Below the pieces are notes generated by a model. That model made no database searches. It had not been told where the DNA came from and was given only the letters and a program-made list of their open reading frames with translations. Source: Virgibacillus dokdonensis (GTDB lineage: Bacteria > Bacillota > Bacilli > Bacillales > Amphibacillaceae). From it: 64,000 bases of DNA. The DNA is taken from NCBI RefSeq assembly GCF_900166595.1, contig NZ_LT745763.1, positions 4,135,371 to 4,199,370 on the forward strand, written 5' to 3'. Below, piece by piece: positions 23,057 through 35,621 of the stretch. The position numbers and the translations under genes are program-made. Positions within the stretch are counted from its first letter, which is position 1, and every line of letters starts with the position of its first letter.

Positions 23057-25135
23057 TTATTGACCAGCATTTTTCTTAATAATTTCTTCAGAAATACTCT
23101 TTGGTACTTCCTCGTAGTGATCAAAGTACATCGTAAATGTACCACGACCTTGTGTGTTAGAACGCAATGCTGTAGCGTAACCGAACATTTCAGAAAGTGG
23201 AACGAAGCCTTTTACCACTTGGGCAGGACCTCTAGCTTCCATACCTTCTACACGTCCGCGACGAGAAGTAATATCACCCATGATGTCTCCCATATATTCT
23301 TCTGGGATAACAATTTCTACTTTAGCAATCGGCTCAAGAAGAACTGGGTTACACTTATTTTTAGCAGCTTTTAGTGCCATAGAGGCAGCTACTTTAAATG
23401 CCATTTCGTTAGAGTCCACATCATGATAGCTTCCATCATACAAAGTTGCTTTAATATCAATTAGTGGATATCCGGCTAATACACCATTTTCCATTGATTC
23501 TTCAATACCAGCTTGAACAGATGGAATGTATTCACGTGGTACAACCCCACCAACAATTTTGTTCACAAATTCAAAGCCAGCGCCTTCTTCGTTAGGTTCA
23601 AATTTAACCCAAACGTGTCCGTATTGTCCACGACCACCAGATTGGCGAACAAATTTACCTTCTACTTCAGCAGCAGATCGGAATGTCTCACGATATGCAA
23701 CCTGTGGCGCACCAACGTTTGCTTCTACTTTGAATTCACGCTTCAAGCGGTCAACGATAACGTCAAGATGAAGTTCACCCATACCTGAAATAATCGTTTG
23801 GCCTGTTTCTTCATTTGTTTCTGTTTTAAAGGTTGGGTCTTCTTCAGCTAGTTTACCTAAAGCAATACCCATTTTGTCTTGGTCGGCTTTTGTTTTTGGT
23901 TCAATAGCAACTCCGATTACCGGTTCTGGGAAATCCATAGATTCAAGAATAACTAAATTCTTTTCATCACAAAGCGTATCACCAGTAGATGTATCTTTTA
24001 AACCAACAGCAGCTGCAATTTCACCAGCATATACAGTGGAAATCTCTTGTCTTGAATTTGCGTGCATTTGTAGGATACGTCCAACACGCTCACGCTTATC
24101 TTTTACAGAGTTTTTCACATAAGAACCAGCATCTAGTGTACCTGAATATACTCGGAAGAAAGTAAGCTTACCAACATATGGATCTGTCATTACTTTAAAT
24201 GCCAATGCTGAGAACGGTGCATTGTCTGTAGATGGACGAGTTACTTTTTCCTCCGTACCAGGGACAATCCCTTCAATATCAGCAACATCCGTAGGTGCTG
24301 GAAGGTAATCAATAACACCATCAAGCATTAATTGTACACCTTTATTTTTGAATGCTGACCCACAATATACTGGATAGAATTCAACATCTAGTGTAGCTTT
24401 TCGGATAGCGACTCTTAACTCATCCTTAGAGATTTCTTCACCCTCTAAGTATTTCATCATTAAGTCTTCGTCAAGTTCAGCAACAGCTTCAATTAAGCTA
24501 TTACGCCATTCTTGAGCTTTATCCATTAAATCAGCCGGAATTTCACGAGTCTCTGCACGAGTACCGAGGTCATCTTCATAGAAGAATGCCTGCATGTCAA
24601 TGAGGTCGATAATTCCTTCAAAGTTATCTTCTGCACCTACCGGAAGTTGAACCGGATGTGCATTAGCGCCTAGACGATCTTTTAACGTTTTTGTTGCATA
24701 AAGAAAATCAGCGCCGATCTTATCCATTTTGTTAATAAAAACAATACGTGGAACCCCGTATGTTGTAGCTTGGCGCCATACTGTTTCCGTTTGTGGCTCC
24801 ACACCTGACTGTGCATCAAGAACGGTTACGGCACCGTCTAACACACGTAATGAACGTTCAACTTCAACAGTGAAATCCACGTGTCCAGGTGTGTCAATAA
24901 TGTTAATTCGATGGTTTTTCCATTGAGCAGTCGTTGCAGCAGAAGTAATAGTAATACCTCTTTCCTGCTCTTGCTCCATCCAGTCCATCTGTGATGCACC
25001 TTCATGCGTTTCACCAATTTTATGAATGCGTCCTGTATAGAAAAGAATACGCTCCGTAGTAGTAGTTTTACCTGCATCAATGTGTGCCATAATACCAATA
25101 TTTCGCGTCTTTTCCAAGGAGAACTCTCTAGCCAT
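23057..25135 (-). CDS. fusA: translation elongation factor G
   Basis: A 692-residue translocase GTPase. G1 AHIDAGKT is at residues 17-24, DTPGHVDF near 83 and NKMDK near 137, followed by domains II to V ending in [20 protein letters not shown]. Length and order are those of Bacillus EF-G. It follows rpsG by about 40 bases. Confidence 0.98.
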   Translation of the reverse strand: MAREFSLEKTRNIGIMAHIDAGKTTTTERILFYTGRIHKIGETHEGASQMDWMEQEQERGITITSAATTAQWKNHRINIIDTPGHVDFTVEVERSLRVLDGAVTVLDAQSGVEPQTETVWRQATTYGVPRIVFINKMDKIGADFLYATKTLKDRLGANAHPVQLPVGAEDNFEGIIDLIDMQAFFYEDDLGTRAETREIPADLMDKAQEWRNSLIEAVAELDEDLMMKYLEGEEISKDELRVAIRKATLDVEFYPVYCGSAFKNKGVQLMLDGVIDYLPAPTDVADIEGIVPGTEEKVTRPSTDNAPFSALAFKVMTDPYVGKLTFFRVYSGTLDAGSYVKNSVKDKRERVGRILQMHANSRQEISTVYAGEIAAAVGLKDTSTGDTLCDEKNLVILESMDFPEPVIGVAIEPKTKADQDKMGIALGKLAEEDPTFKTETNEETGQTIISGMGELHLDVIVDRLKREFKVEANVGAPQVAYRETFRSAAEVEGKFVRQSGGRGQYGHVWVKFEPNEEGAGFEFVNKIVGGVVPREYIPSVQAGIEESMENGVLAGYPLIDIKATLYDGSYHDVDSNEMAFKVAASMALKAAKNKCNPVLLEPIAKVEIVIPEEYMGDIMGDITSRRGRVEGMEARGPAQVVKGFVPLSEMFGYATALRSNTQGRGTFTMYFDHYEEVPKSISEEIIKKNAGQ

Positions 25136-25174
25136 GTATTCTTCTCCTTTCTAGCTTGAATTTGATTTATTATT

Positions 25175-25645
25175 TTACCAGCGGTAATGAGCAAATGCTT
25201 TGTTAGCTTCTGCCATTTTATGCAGTTCTTCGCGTTTCTTCACAGAAGCACCTGTATTGTTAGAAGCATCTAAAATTTCATTAGCAAGACGTTCTTCCAT
25301 TGTTTTTTCTCCGCGTAAACGAGAGTAGTTAACAATATAACGTAGTCCTAGCGCTTGACGACGTTCTGGACGTACTTCCATTGGTACTTGGTAGTTTGAT
25401 CCACCAACACGACGTGCACGTACTTCAAGAACAGGCATAACATTTTTCATCGCTTGTTCAAATACTTCCATTGCATTTTGACCGCTTCTTTCAGCAACCA
25501 ATTCAAATGCTTTATAAAGAATTTTTTGTGCTTTTCCTCTTTTTCCATCAACCATAATTTGATTGATTAAACGAGTCACAAGTTTTGAGTTGTAAAGCGG
25601 ATCTGGTAAGACATCGCGTTTAGGTACTGGGCCTTTACGTGGCAT
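25175..25645 (-). CDS. rpsG: 30S ribosomal protein S7
   Basis: A 156-residue primary 16S-binding protein, starting [20 protein letters not shown] and ending [12 protein letters not shown]7 organises the head and represses str-type operons in some bacteria. Confidence 0.97.
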   Translation of the reverse strand: MPRKGPVPKRDVLPDPLYNSKLVTRLINQIMVDGKRGKAQKILYKAFELVAERSGQNAMEVFEQAMKNVMPVLEVRARRVGGSNYQVPMEVRPERRQALGLRYIVNYSRLRGEKTMEERLANEILDASNNTGASVKKREELHKMAEANKAFAHYRW

Positions 25646-25686
25646 ATGTCCTTCCTCCTTTCCTCTTGGGCTTATTTAAAATATGC

Positions 25687-26100
25687 TTATTTTTTCGGTC
25701 TTTTCGTACCGTACTTAGAACGACCTTGCATTCTACCTTCTACACCTGCTGTATCCAACGCACCACGAACAATGTGATAACGAACACCAGGTAAGTCTTT
25801 CACACGACCACCACGAAGAAGTACAACGCTGTGTTCCTGAAGATTATGACCAATTCCAGGAATGTATGCTGTTACTTCCATGTTGTTAGACAAACGCACA
25901 CGAGCATATTTACGAAGTGCTGAGTTTGGTTTCTTCGGCGTTAATGTTCCAACACGTGTACATACACCACGTTTTTGTGGAGAGTTTTGGTCTGTGAATG
26001 TTTTCTTAAAGCTGTTATACCCCTTGTTTAGAGCTGGAGAATCAGACTTTTTTGGTTTGCTTACACGACCTTTACGCACTAATTGGTTAATTGTTGGCAT
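25687..26100 (-). CDS. rpsL: 30S ribosomal protein S12
   Basis: A 137-residue protein near the decoding centre, starting [20 protein letters not shown]. The streptomycin-relevant regions [18 protein letters not shown] and [18 protein letters not shown] have the wild-type lysines. First ribosomal protein gene of the str-type operon after the L7Ae-like gene. Confidence 0.97.
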   Translation of the reverse strand: MPTINQLVRKGRVSKPKKSDSPALNKGYNSFKKTFTDQNSPQKRGVCTRVGTLTPKKPNSALRKYARVRLSNNMEVTAYIPGIGHNLQEHSVVLLRGGRVKDLPGVRYHIVRGALDTAGVEGRMQGRSKYGTKRPKK

Positions 26101-26213
26101 AACTATTTCCTCCTTTCCGTCATGAATATATCACTAATTCAGCTTGAATTTTTGTAATCCCACACATCCAGGTGGTTCATCTTTGGGTAAAAAAACAGTT
26201 TTTTATGAATAAC

Positions 26214-26468
26214 TCAATTCTGTTTTATACCAACAGCGGCTGCACCGACCTCGATACCACATGCTACTCCTAATTTCTTTTTAGAATCGACATGATGACA
26301 AGGAATGCCCAATTCTTCAGCTAAATGTGTAACCTTTTGTATCATATGTTGATCTGCATCAACAGCAACAAACACTTCACTAATATGCCCATTTTTCATG
26401 GCTTTGAGCGTTTGTTTTGTTCCGATAACTACACTAGATTTCACTTGCATTACTTTTTCATAAGACAT
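26214..26468 (-). CDS. L7Ae-family ribosomal/K-turn-binding protein (YbxF-like)
   Basis: An 84-residue protein of the L7Ae/L30e family with [20 protein letters not shown] and [20 protein letters not shown], the K-turn-binding face. The Bacillus subtilis homologue YbxF binds K-turn RNA and can associate with ribosomes. It sits between rpoC and rpsL as in Bacillus. A strong promoter directly upstream suggests it leads the rpsL-tuf operon. Confidence 0.93.
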   Translation of the reverse strand: MSYEKVMQVKSSVVIGTKQTLKAMKNGHISEVFVAVDADQHMIQKVTHLAEELGIPCHHVDSKKKLGVACGIEVGAAAVGIKQN

Positions 26469-26513
26469 CTCATATCCTCCAAAGCATCAAGTATAACCGG
26501 AAGCACCTTGAAT

Positions 26514-26542
26514 ATTCTACCACTCTGCATTTTTTATGTCAA
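26514..26542 (-). promoter_or_regulatory. sigma-A promoter of the L7Ae-rpsL-rpsG-fusA-tuf operon
   Basis: Perfect TTGACA (26537-26542) and TAGAAT (26514-26519) with a 17-base spacer on the minus strand, about 46 bases before the L7Ae-like gene. Confidence 0.85.
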
Positions 26543-26607
26543 CATGATTTACATATTTTTTACGCTTCCGCTTAAAAACTTATTCTATTTTGTATAGAAC
26601 TGGTGAG

Positions 26608-26636
26608 TCTCCCACATCAAAATTGATATGGGAGAA
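26608..26636 (-). terminator. hairpin after rpoC, possible terminator
   Basis: TCTCCCATATCA and TGATGTGGGAGA form a 12-base-pair stem just after the rpoC stop on the minus strand. No U-tract follows, so it may be an mRNA end-protecting structure and not a full terminator. Confidence 0.5.
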
Positions 26637-26649
26637 CTACTTCATCCAG

Positions 26650-29600
26650 TTACTGAACAGTTTCCGTTTCTTCAATTGGCTCAGCTGTAATTGGTTCAGC
26701 TGTAGCAGGTTTAATACGACGATAACGTTGCATACCTGTTCCAGCAGGTACAAGTTTACCGATGATAACATTTTCTTTCAAACCAAGAAGCTCATCACGT
26801 TTTCCTTTAATAGCCGCATCCGTTAATACTCTAGTTGTTTCTTGGAAAGATGCAGCAGATAAGAAGGAATCTGTCTCAAGTGATGCTTTTGTAATACCAA
26901 GTAATACTGGTTTACCTATAGCCGGTTGCTGTCCATCTTGTAACACTTTATGGTTTGCGTCACGGAACTGGTGCAACTCTAATAAAGAACCTGGCAGAAC
27001 ATCTGTATCCCCAGAGTCAATTACGCGAATCTTACGAAGCATTTGGCGAACCATTACTTCTACGTGTTTATCGCCAATTTCAACACCTTGCATACGGTAT
27101 ACACGTTGCACTTCACGCAACAGATAGTTTTGTACACCTTCTACACCTTGAACGCGTAATAAGTCCTTAGGATCAATAGAACCTTCTGTTAGTTCTTGAC
27201 CAGCAATAACCTTGTCACCAATGGTCACCTTCATGCGAGCATTGTAAGGTACTGCGTAAGAGCGTTGTTCAACATCGCCTTGAACGACAATCTCTTGTTT
27301 ATCTTTCACTTCTTTAATTTCTTGTACGGTTCCGTATATTTCACTAATAACAGCTTGCCCTTTCGGATTACGAGCTTCAAACAACTCTTGAATACGTGGC
27401 AAACCTTGTGTAATATCGTCCCCAGCTACCCCACCAGTATGGAAAGTACGCATCGTTAGCTGTGTTCCTGGCTCACCAATGGATTGAGCTGCAATAATTC
27501 CTACTGCTTCCCCAACCTCTACATCAGCACCAGTTGCCAAGTTTCTTCCATAACATTTTTGACATACACCATGCTTCGTATTACATGTGAATGCACTACG
27601 TATGGTTACTTTTTCAATACCAGCATTGGTAATTTCTTTTGCTTGGTCCTCGCTAATAATTTCATTTGCTCCAACAATGACTTCATTCGTTTCTGGATGC
27701 TTAATACCATAGAATGCCGTACGTCCAATTAAGCGATCAACTAATGGTTCGATCATTTCCGTACCATCTTGTAAAGCAGTTACAGCCAAGCCACGATCTG
27801 TCCCACAATCATCTTCTCGTATGATAACGTCTTGCGCTACGTCAACAAGACGACGTGTTAGGTACCCTGAGTCAGCTGTTTTCAATGCTGTATCCGCAAG
27901 ACCTTTACGAGCACCGTGCGTAGATATAAAGTACTCTAATACAGTTAGACCTTCACGGAAGCTTGATTTAATCGGTAATTCAATAATCTTACCAGCCGGG
28001 TTAGCCATTAAACCACGCATACCTGCAAGCTGCGTAAAGTTTGAGGCGTTACCACGAGCACCAGAATCACTCATCATATAAATCGGGTTTCTTTCGCTAA
28101 GGGATAACATCAACTTATCCTGTATCGTATCTTTGGCTTGTGACCAAATTGCAATAACGCGGTCGTATCTTTCATCATCCGTAATTAAACCTCTACGGAA
28201 TTGTTTTAGTACTTTGTCGACTTTGTTTTGTGCTTCTTCAAGGATTGTTTCTTTTTCTTTAAGTACAACAATATCAGAAACACCGACTGTCATACCTGCT
28301 TTTGTGGAATAACTAAAGCCAAGATCCTTCATTCTATCAAGCATTTTAGATGTTTCACTAATTTTAAACCGTTTGAAGACTTCAGCAATAATATCTCCTA
28401 AAAAGCCTTTCTTAAATGGTTTAACCAACTCAAATGACTTAATAAGCTCAGGGATATTCGCACCCTTTTCCACAAAATACTTTTCTGGTGTATGATACTC
28501 TAAGTTCTCTTTTGTTGGCTCATTTATATAAGGGAAAGAGTCTGATAAGATTTCGTTGAAAATCAGCTTCCCAACTGTTGTAATAAGCAATTGTGATTTT
28601 TGCTTTTCCGTAAATGTTTGATTATTCAAACCTGATGCGTGTACAGCAACACGGGTGTGTAGATGTACATACCCATTCCGATAAGCCAATACCGCTTCAT
28701 TTGTATCGTTAAAGACAGATCCTTCTCCGATAGCATTTTCTCGTTCTAAAGTAAGATAATAGTTTCCTAATACCATATCCTGAGATGGTGTTACAACTGG
28801 TTTTCCATCTTTTGGATTTAAAATGTTTTGAGCTGCAAGCATTAAAATTCTTGCTTCCGCTTGAGCTTCTCCAGACAATGGTACGTGCACAGCCATTTGG
28901 TCCCCATCAAAGTCGGCATTATACGCCGTACAAACTAATGGGTGCAAACGAATTGCACGACCTTCTACAAGTGTCGGCTCAAAAGCTTGGATTCCAAGTC
29001 TGTGTAACGTTGGTGCGCGGTTAAGCAATACTGGATGCTCTTTAATAACTTCTTCTAAGACATCCCACACTTCAGGATGCACACGCTCAATTTTCCGTTT
29101 GGCAGACTTGATATTATGTGCAATTCCTTTTTCCACTAACTCTCTCATCACAAATGGCTTAAATAACTCTAAGGCCATTTCTTTTGGCAGTCCACATTGG
29201 TACATTTTCAAATGCGGCCCAACTACGATAACAGAACGGCCGGAATAATCCACACGTTTACCAAGTAGGTTTTGACGGAAACGTCCTTGTTTCCCTTTCA
29301 ACATATGAGACAAGGATTTCAATGGACGGTTTCCTGGTCCAGTTACTGGACGACCACGACGACCATTGTCAATTAGGGCATCTACTGCTTCCTGAAGCAT
29401 ACGCTTTTCGTTTTGAACAATAATGCTTGGCGCTCCAAGATCTAATAGACGTTTTAACCGATTGTTTCGGTTAATTACACGACGGTATAAATCATTTAAA
29501 TCAGAAGTAGCAAAACGCCCCCCATCGAGCTGCACCATTGGGCGAATTTCAGGTGGAATGACTGGTAACACGTCTAAAATCATCCAAGACGTTTCGTTTC

Positions 29601-30258
29601 CAGAATGACGGAACGATTCTAATACTTCTAAACGCTTGATCGCACGTGTTCTACGTTGTCCTTGTGCTGTTTTTAGTTCTTCTTTTAAAATACCTGCTTC
29701 TTTTTCTAAGTCTATATCCTGAAGCAATTTACGGATCGCTTCAGCTCCCATTTGCGCTTTAAAAGACTTACCGTATTTATCGTAGTATGCACGGTATTCT
29801 TTTTCAGATAGGAGTTGCTTTTTCTCTAACGGTGTGTCACCTGCTTCCGTAACGATATAAGCAGCGAAGTAAATGACTTCCTCTAACGCACGAGGTGACA
29901 TATCTAAAACAAGCCCCATACGACTTGGAATACCTTTAAAGTACCATATGTGAGATACAGGTGCAGCAAGTTCAATATGCCCCATCCGCTCACGACGAAC
30001 TTTTGCTTTTGTCACTTCAACACCACAGCGATCACAAACCACGCCTTTATAGCGCACGCGCTTATATTTTCCACAGTGACATTCCCAATCTTTTTGTGGA
30101 CCAAAAATCCGCTCACAGAACAATCCGTCTTTTTCTGGCTTCAATGTTCGATAATTAATCGTTTCTGGTTTTTTTACCTCACCATGTGACCAAGAGCGAA
30201 TTTTCTCTGGTGAAGCTAAACCAATTTTCATATACTCAAAGTTATTTACATCTAGCAA
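26650..30258 (-). CDS. rpoC: DNA-directed RNA polymerase subunit beta-prime
   Basis: A 1202-residue catalytic subunit. The N-terminal zinc site has Cys60, Cys62, Cys75 and Cys78. The catalytic magnesium motif [10 protein letters not shown] is near residue 450. The trigger-loop region contains [20 protein letters not shown] and [11 protein letters not shown]. The start is TTG at 30258, eight bases after GGGAGG, and gives LDVNNFEYM as in Bacillus. An unusually long 280-base gap from rpoB carries a repeat copy. Confidence 0.98.
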   Translation of the reverse strand: MLDVNNFEYMKIGLASPEKIRSWSHGEVKKPETINYRTLKPEKDGLFCERIFGPQKDWECHCGKYKRVRYKGVVCDRCGVEVTKAKVRRERMGHIELAAPVSHIWYFKGIPSRMGLVLDMSPRALEEVIYFAAYIVTEAGDTPLEKKQLLSEKEYRAYYDKYGKSFKAQMGAEAIRKLLQDIDLEKEAGILKEELKTAQGQRRTRAIKRLEVLESFRHSGNETSWMILDVLPVIPPEIRPMVQLDGGRFATSDLNDLYRRVINRNNRLKRLLDLGAPSIIVQNEKRMLQEAVDALIDNGRRGRPVTGPGNRPLKSLSHMLKGKQGRFRQNLLGKRVDYSGRSVIVVGPHLKMYQCGLPKEMALELFKPFVMRELVEKGIAHNIKSAKRKIERVHPEVWDVLEEVIKEHPVLLNRAPTLHRLGIQAFEPTLVEGRAIRLHPLVCTAYNADFDGDQMAVHVPLSGEAQAEARILMLAAQNILNPKDGKPVVTPSQDMVLGNYYLTLERENAIGEGSVFNDTNEAVLAYRNGYVHLHTRVAVHASGLNNQTFTEKQKSQLLITTVGKLIFNEILSDSFPYINEPTKENLEYHTPEKYFVEKGANIPELIKSFELVKPFKKGFLGDIIAEVFKRFKISETSKMLDRMKDLGFSYSTKAGMTVGVSDIVVLKEKETILEEAQNKVDKVLKQFRRGLITDDERYDRVIAIWSQAKDTIQDKLMLSLSERNPIYMMSDSGARGNASNFTQLAGMRGLMANPAGKIIELPIKSSFREGLTVLEYFISTHGARKGLADTALKTADSGYLTRRLVDVAQDVIIREDDCGTDRGLAVTALQDGTEMIEPLVDRLIGRTAFYGIKHPETNEVIVGANEIISEDQAKEITNAGIEKVTIRSAFTCNTKHGVCQKCYGRNLATGADVEVGEAVGIIAAQSIGEPGTQLTMRTFHTGGVAGDDITQGLPRIQELFEARNPKGQAVISEIYGTVQEIKEVKDKQEIVVQGDVEQRSYAVPYNARMKVTIGDKVIAGQELTEGSIDPKDLLRVQGVEGVQNYLLREVQRVYRMQGVEIGDKHVEVMVRQMLRKIRVIDSGDTDVLPGSLLELHQFRDANHKVLQDGQQPAIGKPVLLGITKASLETDSFLSAASFQETTRVLTDAAIKGKRDELLGLKENVIIGKLVPAGTGMQRYRRIKPATAEPITAEPIEETETVQ

Positions 30259-30402
30259 GGGGTCAACCTCCCTCTTAGTGTCCGATTTTACCAAGCTATC
30301 AACGGTTACTTTAAGAAAACACAGCTACTATTTTATTTCATTTAAGCTACTGTTCACTGCAACTAACAACTATTCTTGTAATCATTACTTTTGGTGTGAA
30401 TT

Positions 30403-30490
30403 TATTAGAAATACTTGACTTGTCGCCTCGTATTTATCACGATGTTGTTTTATCCTATAGGTCCTAAAATCTTATACTTTATATAGCACA
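30403..30490 (+). repeat. dispersed intergenic repeat, copy C
   Basis: Copy between rpoB and rpoC with ATTAGAAATACTTGACTTG at its left and CTTATACTTTATATAG at its right. The hairpin arms are mismatched in this copy. Confidence 0.65.
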
Positions 30491-30540
30491 AGAGAAGTAG
30501 AAGGTCAGCCTTACAATGTAAAGCTGCCCTTATCCTTTAT

Positions 30541-33500
30541 TTAGCTTTCTTCCACTTCTATATTTAGCTTACTAGCTTGTTGTGTATCTTCTTCTTCTAG
30601 TTCCATCATGTCAATTTCTTCTTCATCACTAGATAACATTTTTACATCCATACCTAGACTTTGCAGCTCTTTGATAAGTACTTTGAAGGATTCAGGAACT
30701 CCTGGTTCAGGTACATTATCCCCTTTGACAATGGATTCGTATGCTTTCACACGTCCCACTACATCGTCCGATTTAACTGTTAGAATTTCCTGTAGGGTAT
30801 ATGCTGCACCGTAAGCTTCTAAAGCCCACACTTCCATCTCTCCAAAACGCTGACCACCAAATTGTGCTTTACCACCCAATGGCTGTTGCGTTACAAGGGA
30901 GTATGGCCCAGTAGAACGAGCGTGTAATTTATCGTCTACCATATGAGCAAGCTTAATCATATACATAACACCGACAGATACTCGATTGTCAAACGGCTCT
31001 CCAGATCTTCCGTCATAAAGAATTGTTTTCGCATCACGAGGCATGCCAGCTTCTTCTAATGTTTCCCAAACATCGTCTTCTGTCGCTCCATCAAATACTG
31101 GTGTGGCAACATGAATGCCTAGTGCACGTGCCGCCATTCCTAGATGGAGTTCAAATACCTGTCCGATATTCATACGGGATGGTACCCCTAATGGGTTTAA
31201 CATAATGTCAATTGGCGTTCCATCAGGCAAGAAAGGCATATCTTCTTCAGGAAGAATTTTAGAAATAACACCCTTATTTCCGTGACGACCTGCCATCTTA
31301 TCGCCTTCGTGAATCTTCCGTTTCTGTACGATATATACACGTACAAGCTCATTAACTCCCGGTGGAAGTTCATCGCCATCCTCGCGGTTAAAGATCTTCA
31401 CATCAAGCACAATACCTCCAGCACCGTGCGGCACACGTAAGGAAGTATCACGAACTTCTCGTGCCTTTTCACCAAAGATAGCATGCAACAAACGCTCTTC
31501 GGCAGATAGTTCCGTTACACCTTTTGGCGTTACTTTTCCAACTAAGATGTCTCCATCTGTTACTTCAGCACCAACACGAATAATTCCATATTCATTGAGG
31601 TTCTTTAATGCATCTTCACCAACATTAGGAATATCTCTTGTAATTTCTTCTGGACCTAATTTCGTATCACGCGCCTCGGATTCATATTCTTCAATATGGA
31701 TCGATGTATACACATCATCTTTTACAAGGCGTTCGCTCATGATAATTGCATCCTCGTAGTTATAACCTTCCCACGTCATAAAACCGACGAGTACGTTTCG
31801 GCCAAGTGCTAATTCTCCGTCTTCCATAGAAGGGCCATCAGCAAGGATTTCTCCTTTCATGACGCGGTCGCCTTCACTTACAATCGGGCGTTGGTTATAG
31901 CAAGTTCCTTGGTTAGAACGTATATATTTTTGTAACTTATACTGATCGAGATCACCTTTTACTTCGCGCCCATCAACAACAGATGTTCTGCGTACAAATA
32001 CCTGTTTGGCTTCTACACGCTCCACAACACCTTCATGGCGACAAATAACAGCAGCCCCAGAGTCCTTGCCGTTCACATATTCCATTCCTGTTCCAACGAT
32101 TGGCGCTTCTGGTTGCATTAATGGAACAGCTTGTCGTTGCATGTTCGCACCCATCAATGCACGGTTAGAGTCATCATTCTCAAGGAAAGGAATACAAGCT
32201 GTTGCGGCAGATACGACCTGCTTTGGTGATACATCCATATAATCGAGTTTTTCTCTAGCGACAATCGTGTTTTCCCCACGGAAACGCGCGATGACCTCGT
32301 CTTCAGCAAATGTGCCATCATCATCCAATTTTGCGTTAGCTTGCGCAACGATATAGTTATCCTCTTCGTCAGCAGTTAGATAATCAATGTGGGCAGTTAC
32401 TTTGCCTGTCTCTGGGTCTACACGTCGGTAAGGCGTTTCAATAAATCCGAACTTATTCACTTTCGCATAGCTAGAAAGTGAGTTGATTAATCCGATGTTC
32501 GGTCCTTCTGGTGTCTCAATTGGGCACATACGACCATAGTGAGAGTAGTGAACGTCACGAACTTCAAACCCTGCACGCTCTCTTGTTAAACCGCCTGGGC
32601 CTAGTGCGGATAGACGTCGTTTATGCGTTAATTCAGCGAGTGGATTCGTTTGATCCATAAACTGTGACAATTGGGAGCTACCAAAGAATTCCTTGATGGA
32701 AGCAATAACGGGCCGAATATTAATTAATTGCTGTGGCGTTATGCTAGACGTGTCCTGGATGGACATTCTTTCACGTACCACACGCTCCATTCGAGATAAC
32801 CCGATACGAAATTGGTTCTGTAAAAGTTCTCCTACAGAACGAAGTCTACGGTTACCTAGATGATCAATATCATCTGTCCCTCCTACTTGATGTAGCAAGT
32901 TAAAGAAATAACTGATGGATGCTAATATGTCAGCAGGCATAATATTCTTCACACTTGCATCAACACCTGCATTGCCGATTACATTTAACACTCTTTCTCC
33001 ACTTGGGTCGGTAGGGTCAACAATTTTTATAGACTGCAGATGAATGGACTCATCCAACACGCCTTCTTTTGGTTGTAATTCTTTATGACCTAACTTATCT
33101 TCTTTGCGTTCTAGATAAGGAATTAATTTATCTAATAGCTTTCTTTCTAGCTTATCACCTTTTTCAGCTAACACTTCTCCAGTTTCAGGATCGACAATAG
33201 TTTCAGCTAATACTTGGTTAAACAAGCGGTTTTTTATATGCAGCTTTTTATTCATTTTATAACGACCTACATGCGCTAAGTCATAACGCTTTGGGTCAAA
33301 GAAGCGAGATACGAGCAAGCTTTTTGCATTTTCAACGGTAGGTGGCTCACCAGGACGTAAACGCTCATAAATTTCCAATAATGCCTTTTCTGTTGTTTCC
33401 GTATTATCCTTTTCGAGCGTGTTTTTCAGGTATTCATTCTCCCCAATGAGTTCAATGATTTCCTGATCATCACCAAAACCAAGCGCTCGTAATAATACTG

Positions 33501-34077
33501 TGATTGGCAATTTACGTGTACGATCAATTCGGACATGGACAACATCCTTTGCGTCCGTTTCAAATTCCAACCATGCGCCACGGTTTGGAATAACGGTTGC
33601 AGCTACGCCTCGTTTACCATTTTTATCAATTTTTTCATTGTAATACACGCTTGGCGACCTTACGAGCTGAGATACAATGACACGTTCTGCTCCATTAATA
33701 ACAAACGTTCCTGTATCTGTCATTAAAGGAAAATCGCCCATAAATACTTCCTGTTCTTTCACTTCGCCGGTTTCATTATTAATTAAGCGAACCTTCACAC
33801 GAAGCGGAGCATTATACGTAACATCTCGCTCTTTCGATTCATCCACAGGATACTTGGGCTCTCCTAAACTGTAGTCAACAAACTCTAGTGATAAATTGCC
33901 TGTAAAGTCTTCGATTGGAGAAATATCTTTAAACATTTCTCGAAGTCCTTCCTCTAAAAACCAATCATAAGAAGCTGTTTGGATTTCAATTAAATTCGGC
34001 AATTCTAGCACTTCGCTGATTCGTGCGTAGCTTCTGCGCTGGCGGTGCCGCCCATATTGAACTAGTTGTCCTGTCAA
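30541..34077 (-). CDS. rpoB: DNA-directed RNA polymerase subunit beta
   Basis: A 1178-residue subunit starting, from TTG at 34077, with the Bacillus-type [20 protein letters not shown]. The rifampicin-contact region [20 protein letters not shown] followed by [13 protein letters not shown] has the wild-type residues, so no resistance change is visible. The C-terminus is acidic ([16 protein letters not shown]), as in Firmicutes. A ribosome-binding AAGGGGTG precedes the TTG. The 390-base gap upstream holds a long inverted repeat. Confidence 0.98.
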   Translation of the reverse strand: MTGQLVQYGRHRQRRSYARISEVLELPNLIEIQTASYDWFLEEGLREMFKDISPIEDFTGNLSLEFVDYSLGEPKYPVDESKERDVTYNAPLRVKVRLINNETGEVKEQEVFMGDFPLMTDTGTFVINGAERVIVSQLVRSPSVYYNEKIDKNGKRGVAATVIPNRGAWLEFETDAKDVVHVRIDRTRKLPITVLLRALGFGDDQEIIELIGENEYLKNTLEKDNTETTEKALLEIYERLRPGEPPTVENAKSLLVSRFFDPKRYDLAHVGRYKMNKKLHIKNRLFNQVLAETIVDPETGEVLAEKGDKLERKLLDKLIPYLERKEDKLGHKELQPKEGVLDESIHLQSIKIVDPTDPSGERVLNVIGNAGVDASVKNIMPADILASISYFFNLLHQVGGTDDIDHLGNRRLRSVGELLQNQFRIGLSRMERVVRERMSIQDTSSITPQQLINIRPVIASIKEFFGSSQLSQFMDQTNPLAELTHKRRLSALGPGGLTRERAGFEVRDVHYSHYGRMCPIETPEGPNIGLINSLSSYAKVNKFGFIETPYRRVDPETGKVTAHIDYLTADEEDNYIVAQANAKLDDDGTFAEDEVIARFRGENTIVAREKLDYMDVSPKQVVSAATACIPFLENDDSNRALMGANMQRQAVPLMQPEAPIVGTGMEYVNGKDSGAAVICRHEGVVERVEAKQVFVRRTSVVDGREVKGDLDQYKLQKYIRSNQGTCYNQRPIVSEGDRVMKGEILADGPSMEDGELALGRNVLVGFMTWEGYNYEDAIIMSERLVKDDVYTSIHIEEYESEARDTKLGPEEITRDIPNVGEDALKNLNEYGIIRVGAEVTDGDILVGKVTPKGVTELSAEERLLHAIFGEKAREVRDTSLRVPHGAGGIVLDVKIFNREDGDELPPGVNELVRVYIVQKRKIHEGDKMAGRHGNKGVISKILPEEDMPFLPDGTPIDIMLNPLGVPSRMNIGQVFELHLGMAARALGIHVATPVFDGATEDDVWETLEEAGMPRDAKTILYDGRSGEPFDNRVSVGVMYMIKLAHMVDDKLHARSTGPYSLVTQQPLGGKAQFGGQRFGEMEVWALEAYGAAYTLQEILTVKSDDVVGRVKAYESIVKGDNVPEPGVPESFKVLIKELQSLGMDVKMLSSDEEEIDMMELEEEDTQQASKLNIEVEES

Positions 34078-34467
34078 CTGCTTCACCCCTTAAATCATCC
34101 ATTTATTCGTAGATTGTCATTCTACGTAAAATTTATTATAATAAGAAAAACCAAGCAAAAGAGCTAGCTAAAAATTCGATAAAGCGACCATGCTATCTAG
34201 ATCGACTTCACGACTTTTTGAACTCATGCTTAAAGAAGCGAAAAGCCCCCCTTGGTTTTTCGTATATCAACAAAAGTAGTATAATCATGCAAAGTTACAT
34301 TACATAAAAAACTCTGCGCTTTACACTAGCAAAAAACAAATAAAACACCTATTTTACCATTGTTTCCCAACAATCTAAAAATATACTAGTGCTTTCATTC
34401 TTTATTCGCTTGACATAATAAGCGCCATGTTAGCATTTTCCTATCTTACCATAAGACATCCTCTTGG
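34078..34467. other. rsmC-rpoB intergenic region
   Basis: No gene was found. The region contains the inverted repeat at 34142-34262. No promoter with two good hexamers was recognised on the minus strand, although TATACT at about 34275 is a possible -10. Confidence 0.4.
34142..34262 (-). promoter_or_regulatory. long-range inverted repeat in the rpoB leader, possible attenuator
   Basis: On the minus strand GAAAAACCAAG near 34261 and CTTGGTTTTTC near 34143 can pair over about 11 base pairs and enclose about 100 bases. The 3' arm runs into TTATTATAAT. It could act as a transcription attenuator or be the terminal inverted repeats of a small mobile element. Confidence 0.4.
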
Positions 34468-35070
34468 TCAAACCTTAACTGCTCGAAATATATAATAACC
34501 TTTACGCTTGGCGACAGTATCTACTTCCGCGAACAATTGCTCCAATTTTTTCTTCGCTGAAGGCGCTCCTTGCTTTTTTTGGATTACCACCCATAAAGCC
34601 CCACCTCGAACTAATACTTGCTCTGCTTGCTCAAACATCTCATGCACAACCAACTTACCAGCTCGAATTGGCGGGTTTGTAATTATAGCTGCAAACATTC
34701 GATCCATAACAGCTGATAATTTATCACTTTGCAAACACGTAATATTTTCCACTGTATTTTGCGCTGCGTTTTTTTTCGCTAGTTCCAATGCTCGCTCATT
34801 AATATCAACCATTACAATATGTCGATCTTTATATTGATCTGCTACCGTTATACCGATCGGCCCATAACCGCAACCAAGATCCAAGAAATCTCCTACTATA
34901 TCAGGAGGAGTAAACTGTTCCAATAAAAAGCGACTTCCGAAATCGACTTCATTTTTCGAGAACACACCTACATCACTTGTAAAGGTGTATTTTTTTCCAT
35001 TCGCATTGTATAGCCATGTTTTTGATGAACTTGTCGTTTGGGGTTTTTGTGAAAAGTAATGCTCACTCAT
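34468..35070 (-). CDS. class I SAM-dependent methyltransferase, RsmC-like (YbxB)
   Basis: A 200-residue enzyme with a SAM-binding motif FLDLGCGYGPIGI near residue 63 and catalytic NPPIRAGK near residue 127, the N-P-P-[FWY/I] motif of base methyltransferases. Its Bacillus homologue YbxB is annotated as 16S rRNA guanine-N2 methyltransferase by similarity to RsmC; the target has not been shown here. The start at 35070 (MSEHYFSQKP) follows AGGTG and matches homologues. Position between rplL and rpoB is conserved in Bacillaceae. Confidence 0.9.
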   Translation of the reverse strand: MSEHYFSQKPQTTSSSKTWLYNANGKKYTFTSDVGVFSKNEVDFGSRFLLEQFTPPDIVGDFLDLGCGYGPIGITVADQYKDRHIVMVDINERALELAKKNAAQNTVENITCLQSDKLSAVMDRMFAAIITNPPIRAGKLVVHEMFEQAEQVLVRGGALWVVIQKKQGAPSAKKKLEQLFAEVDTVAKRKGYYIFRAVKV

Positions 35071-35168
35071 TCCAGCACCTACTTTGTTTTTATTGAAGAC
35101 GCTCATCAGCTACGTATGCATGCTTAAGCAAACTGATGATTCCACGAAATAAGACTGAGGTATATAGA

Positions 35169-35195
35169 AAGCCCGCCGCAATCATTACGACGAGC
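35169..35195 (-). terminator. attenuator-type terminator between rplL and rsmC-like gene
   Basis: GCTCGTCG pairs with CGGCGGGC (with G-U pairs) on the minus strand and is followed by TTTCTAT. It lies 15 bases after the rplL stop and would lower transcription into rpoBC relative to L7/L12, which is needed in four copies per ribosome. Confidence 0.7.
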
Positions 35196-35210
35196 TCAGT
35201 TTGAACAAAA

Positions 35211-35576
35211 TTACTTCACTTCTACAGTTGCGCCTGCTTCTTCTAACTTACCTTTAACTTCTTCAGCGTCCTCTTTAGATACACCTTCTTTTACAGGTTT
35301 TGGAGCATTATCAACTAATTCTTTCGCATCTTTTAGTCCTAGACCAGTGATTTCACGTACTGCTTTAACAACTTTGATTTTTGATGCACCAGCGTCGTTA
35401 AGAACAACATCAAATTCTGTTTGCTCTTCAGCAGCTTCAGCGCCACCAGCAGCACCAGCTACCGCTACAGGTGCTGCAGCTGTTACTCCAAATTCTTCTT
35501 CAATTGCTTTTACTAAATCATTTAGTTCTAATACAGTCATTTCTTTTACTGCTTCAATGATTTGTTCTTTCGTCAT
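35211..35576 (-). CDS. rplL: 50S ribosomal protein L7/L12
   Basis: A 121-residue protein with an N-terminal dimerisation helix pair, an alanine/glycine-rich hinge ([17 protein letters not shown]) near residue 36 and the C-terminal domain [20 protein letters not shown] that recruits translation GTPases. It directly follows rplJ. Confidence 0.97.
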   Translation of the reverse strand: MTKEQIIEAVKEMTVLELNDLVKAIEEEFGVTAAAPVAVAGAAGGAEAAEEQTEFDVVLNDAGASKIKVVKAVREITGLGLKDAKELVDNAPKPVKEGVSKEDAEEVKGKLEEAGATVEVK

Positions 35577-35621
35577 GATTTTTTCCTCCTAAAAATTGTT
35601 TTTTATACCGCTACACGCAAA

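Noticed and set aside
32600..32720. Possible rifampicin-resistance change in rpoB
   Set aside because: The contact region reads as wild type ([20 protein letters not shown]).
34403..34425. TTGACATAAT on the plus strand near 34410 as a promoter
   Set aside because: No -10 hexamer lies at suitable spacing and no plus-strand gene follows.
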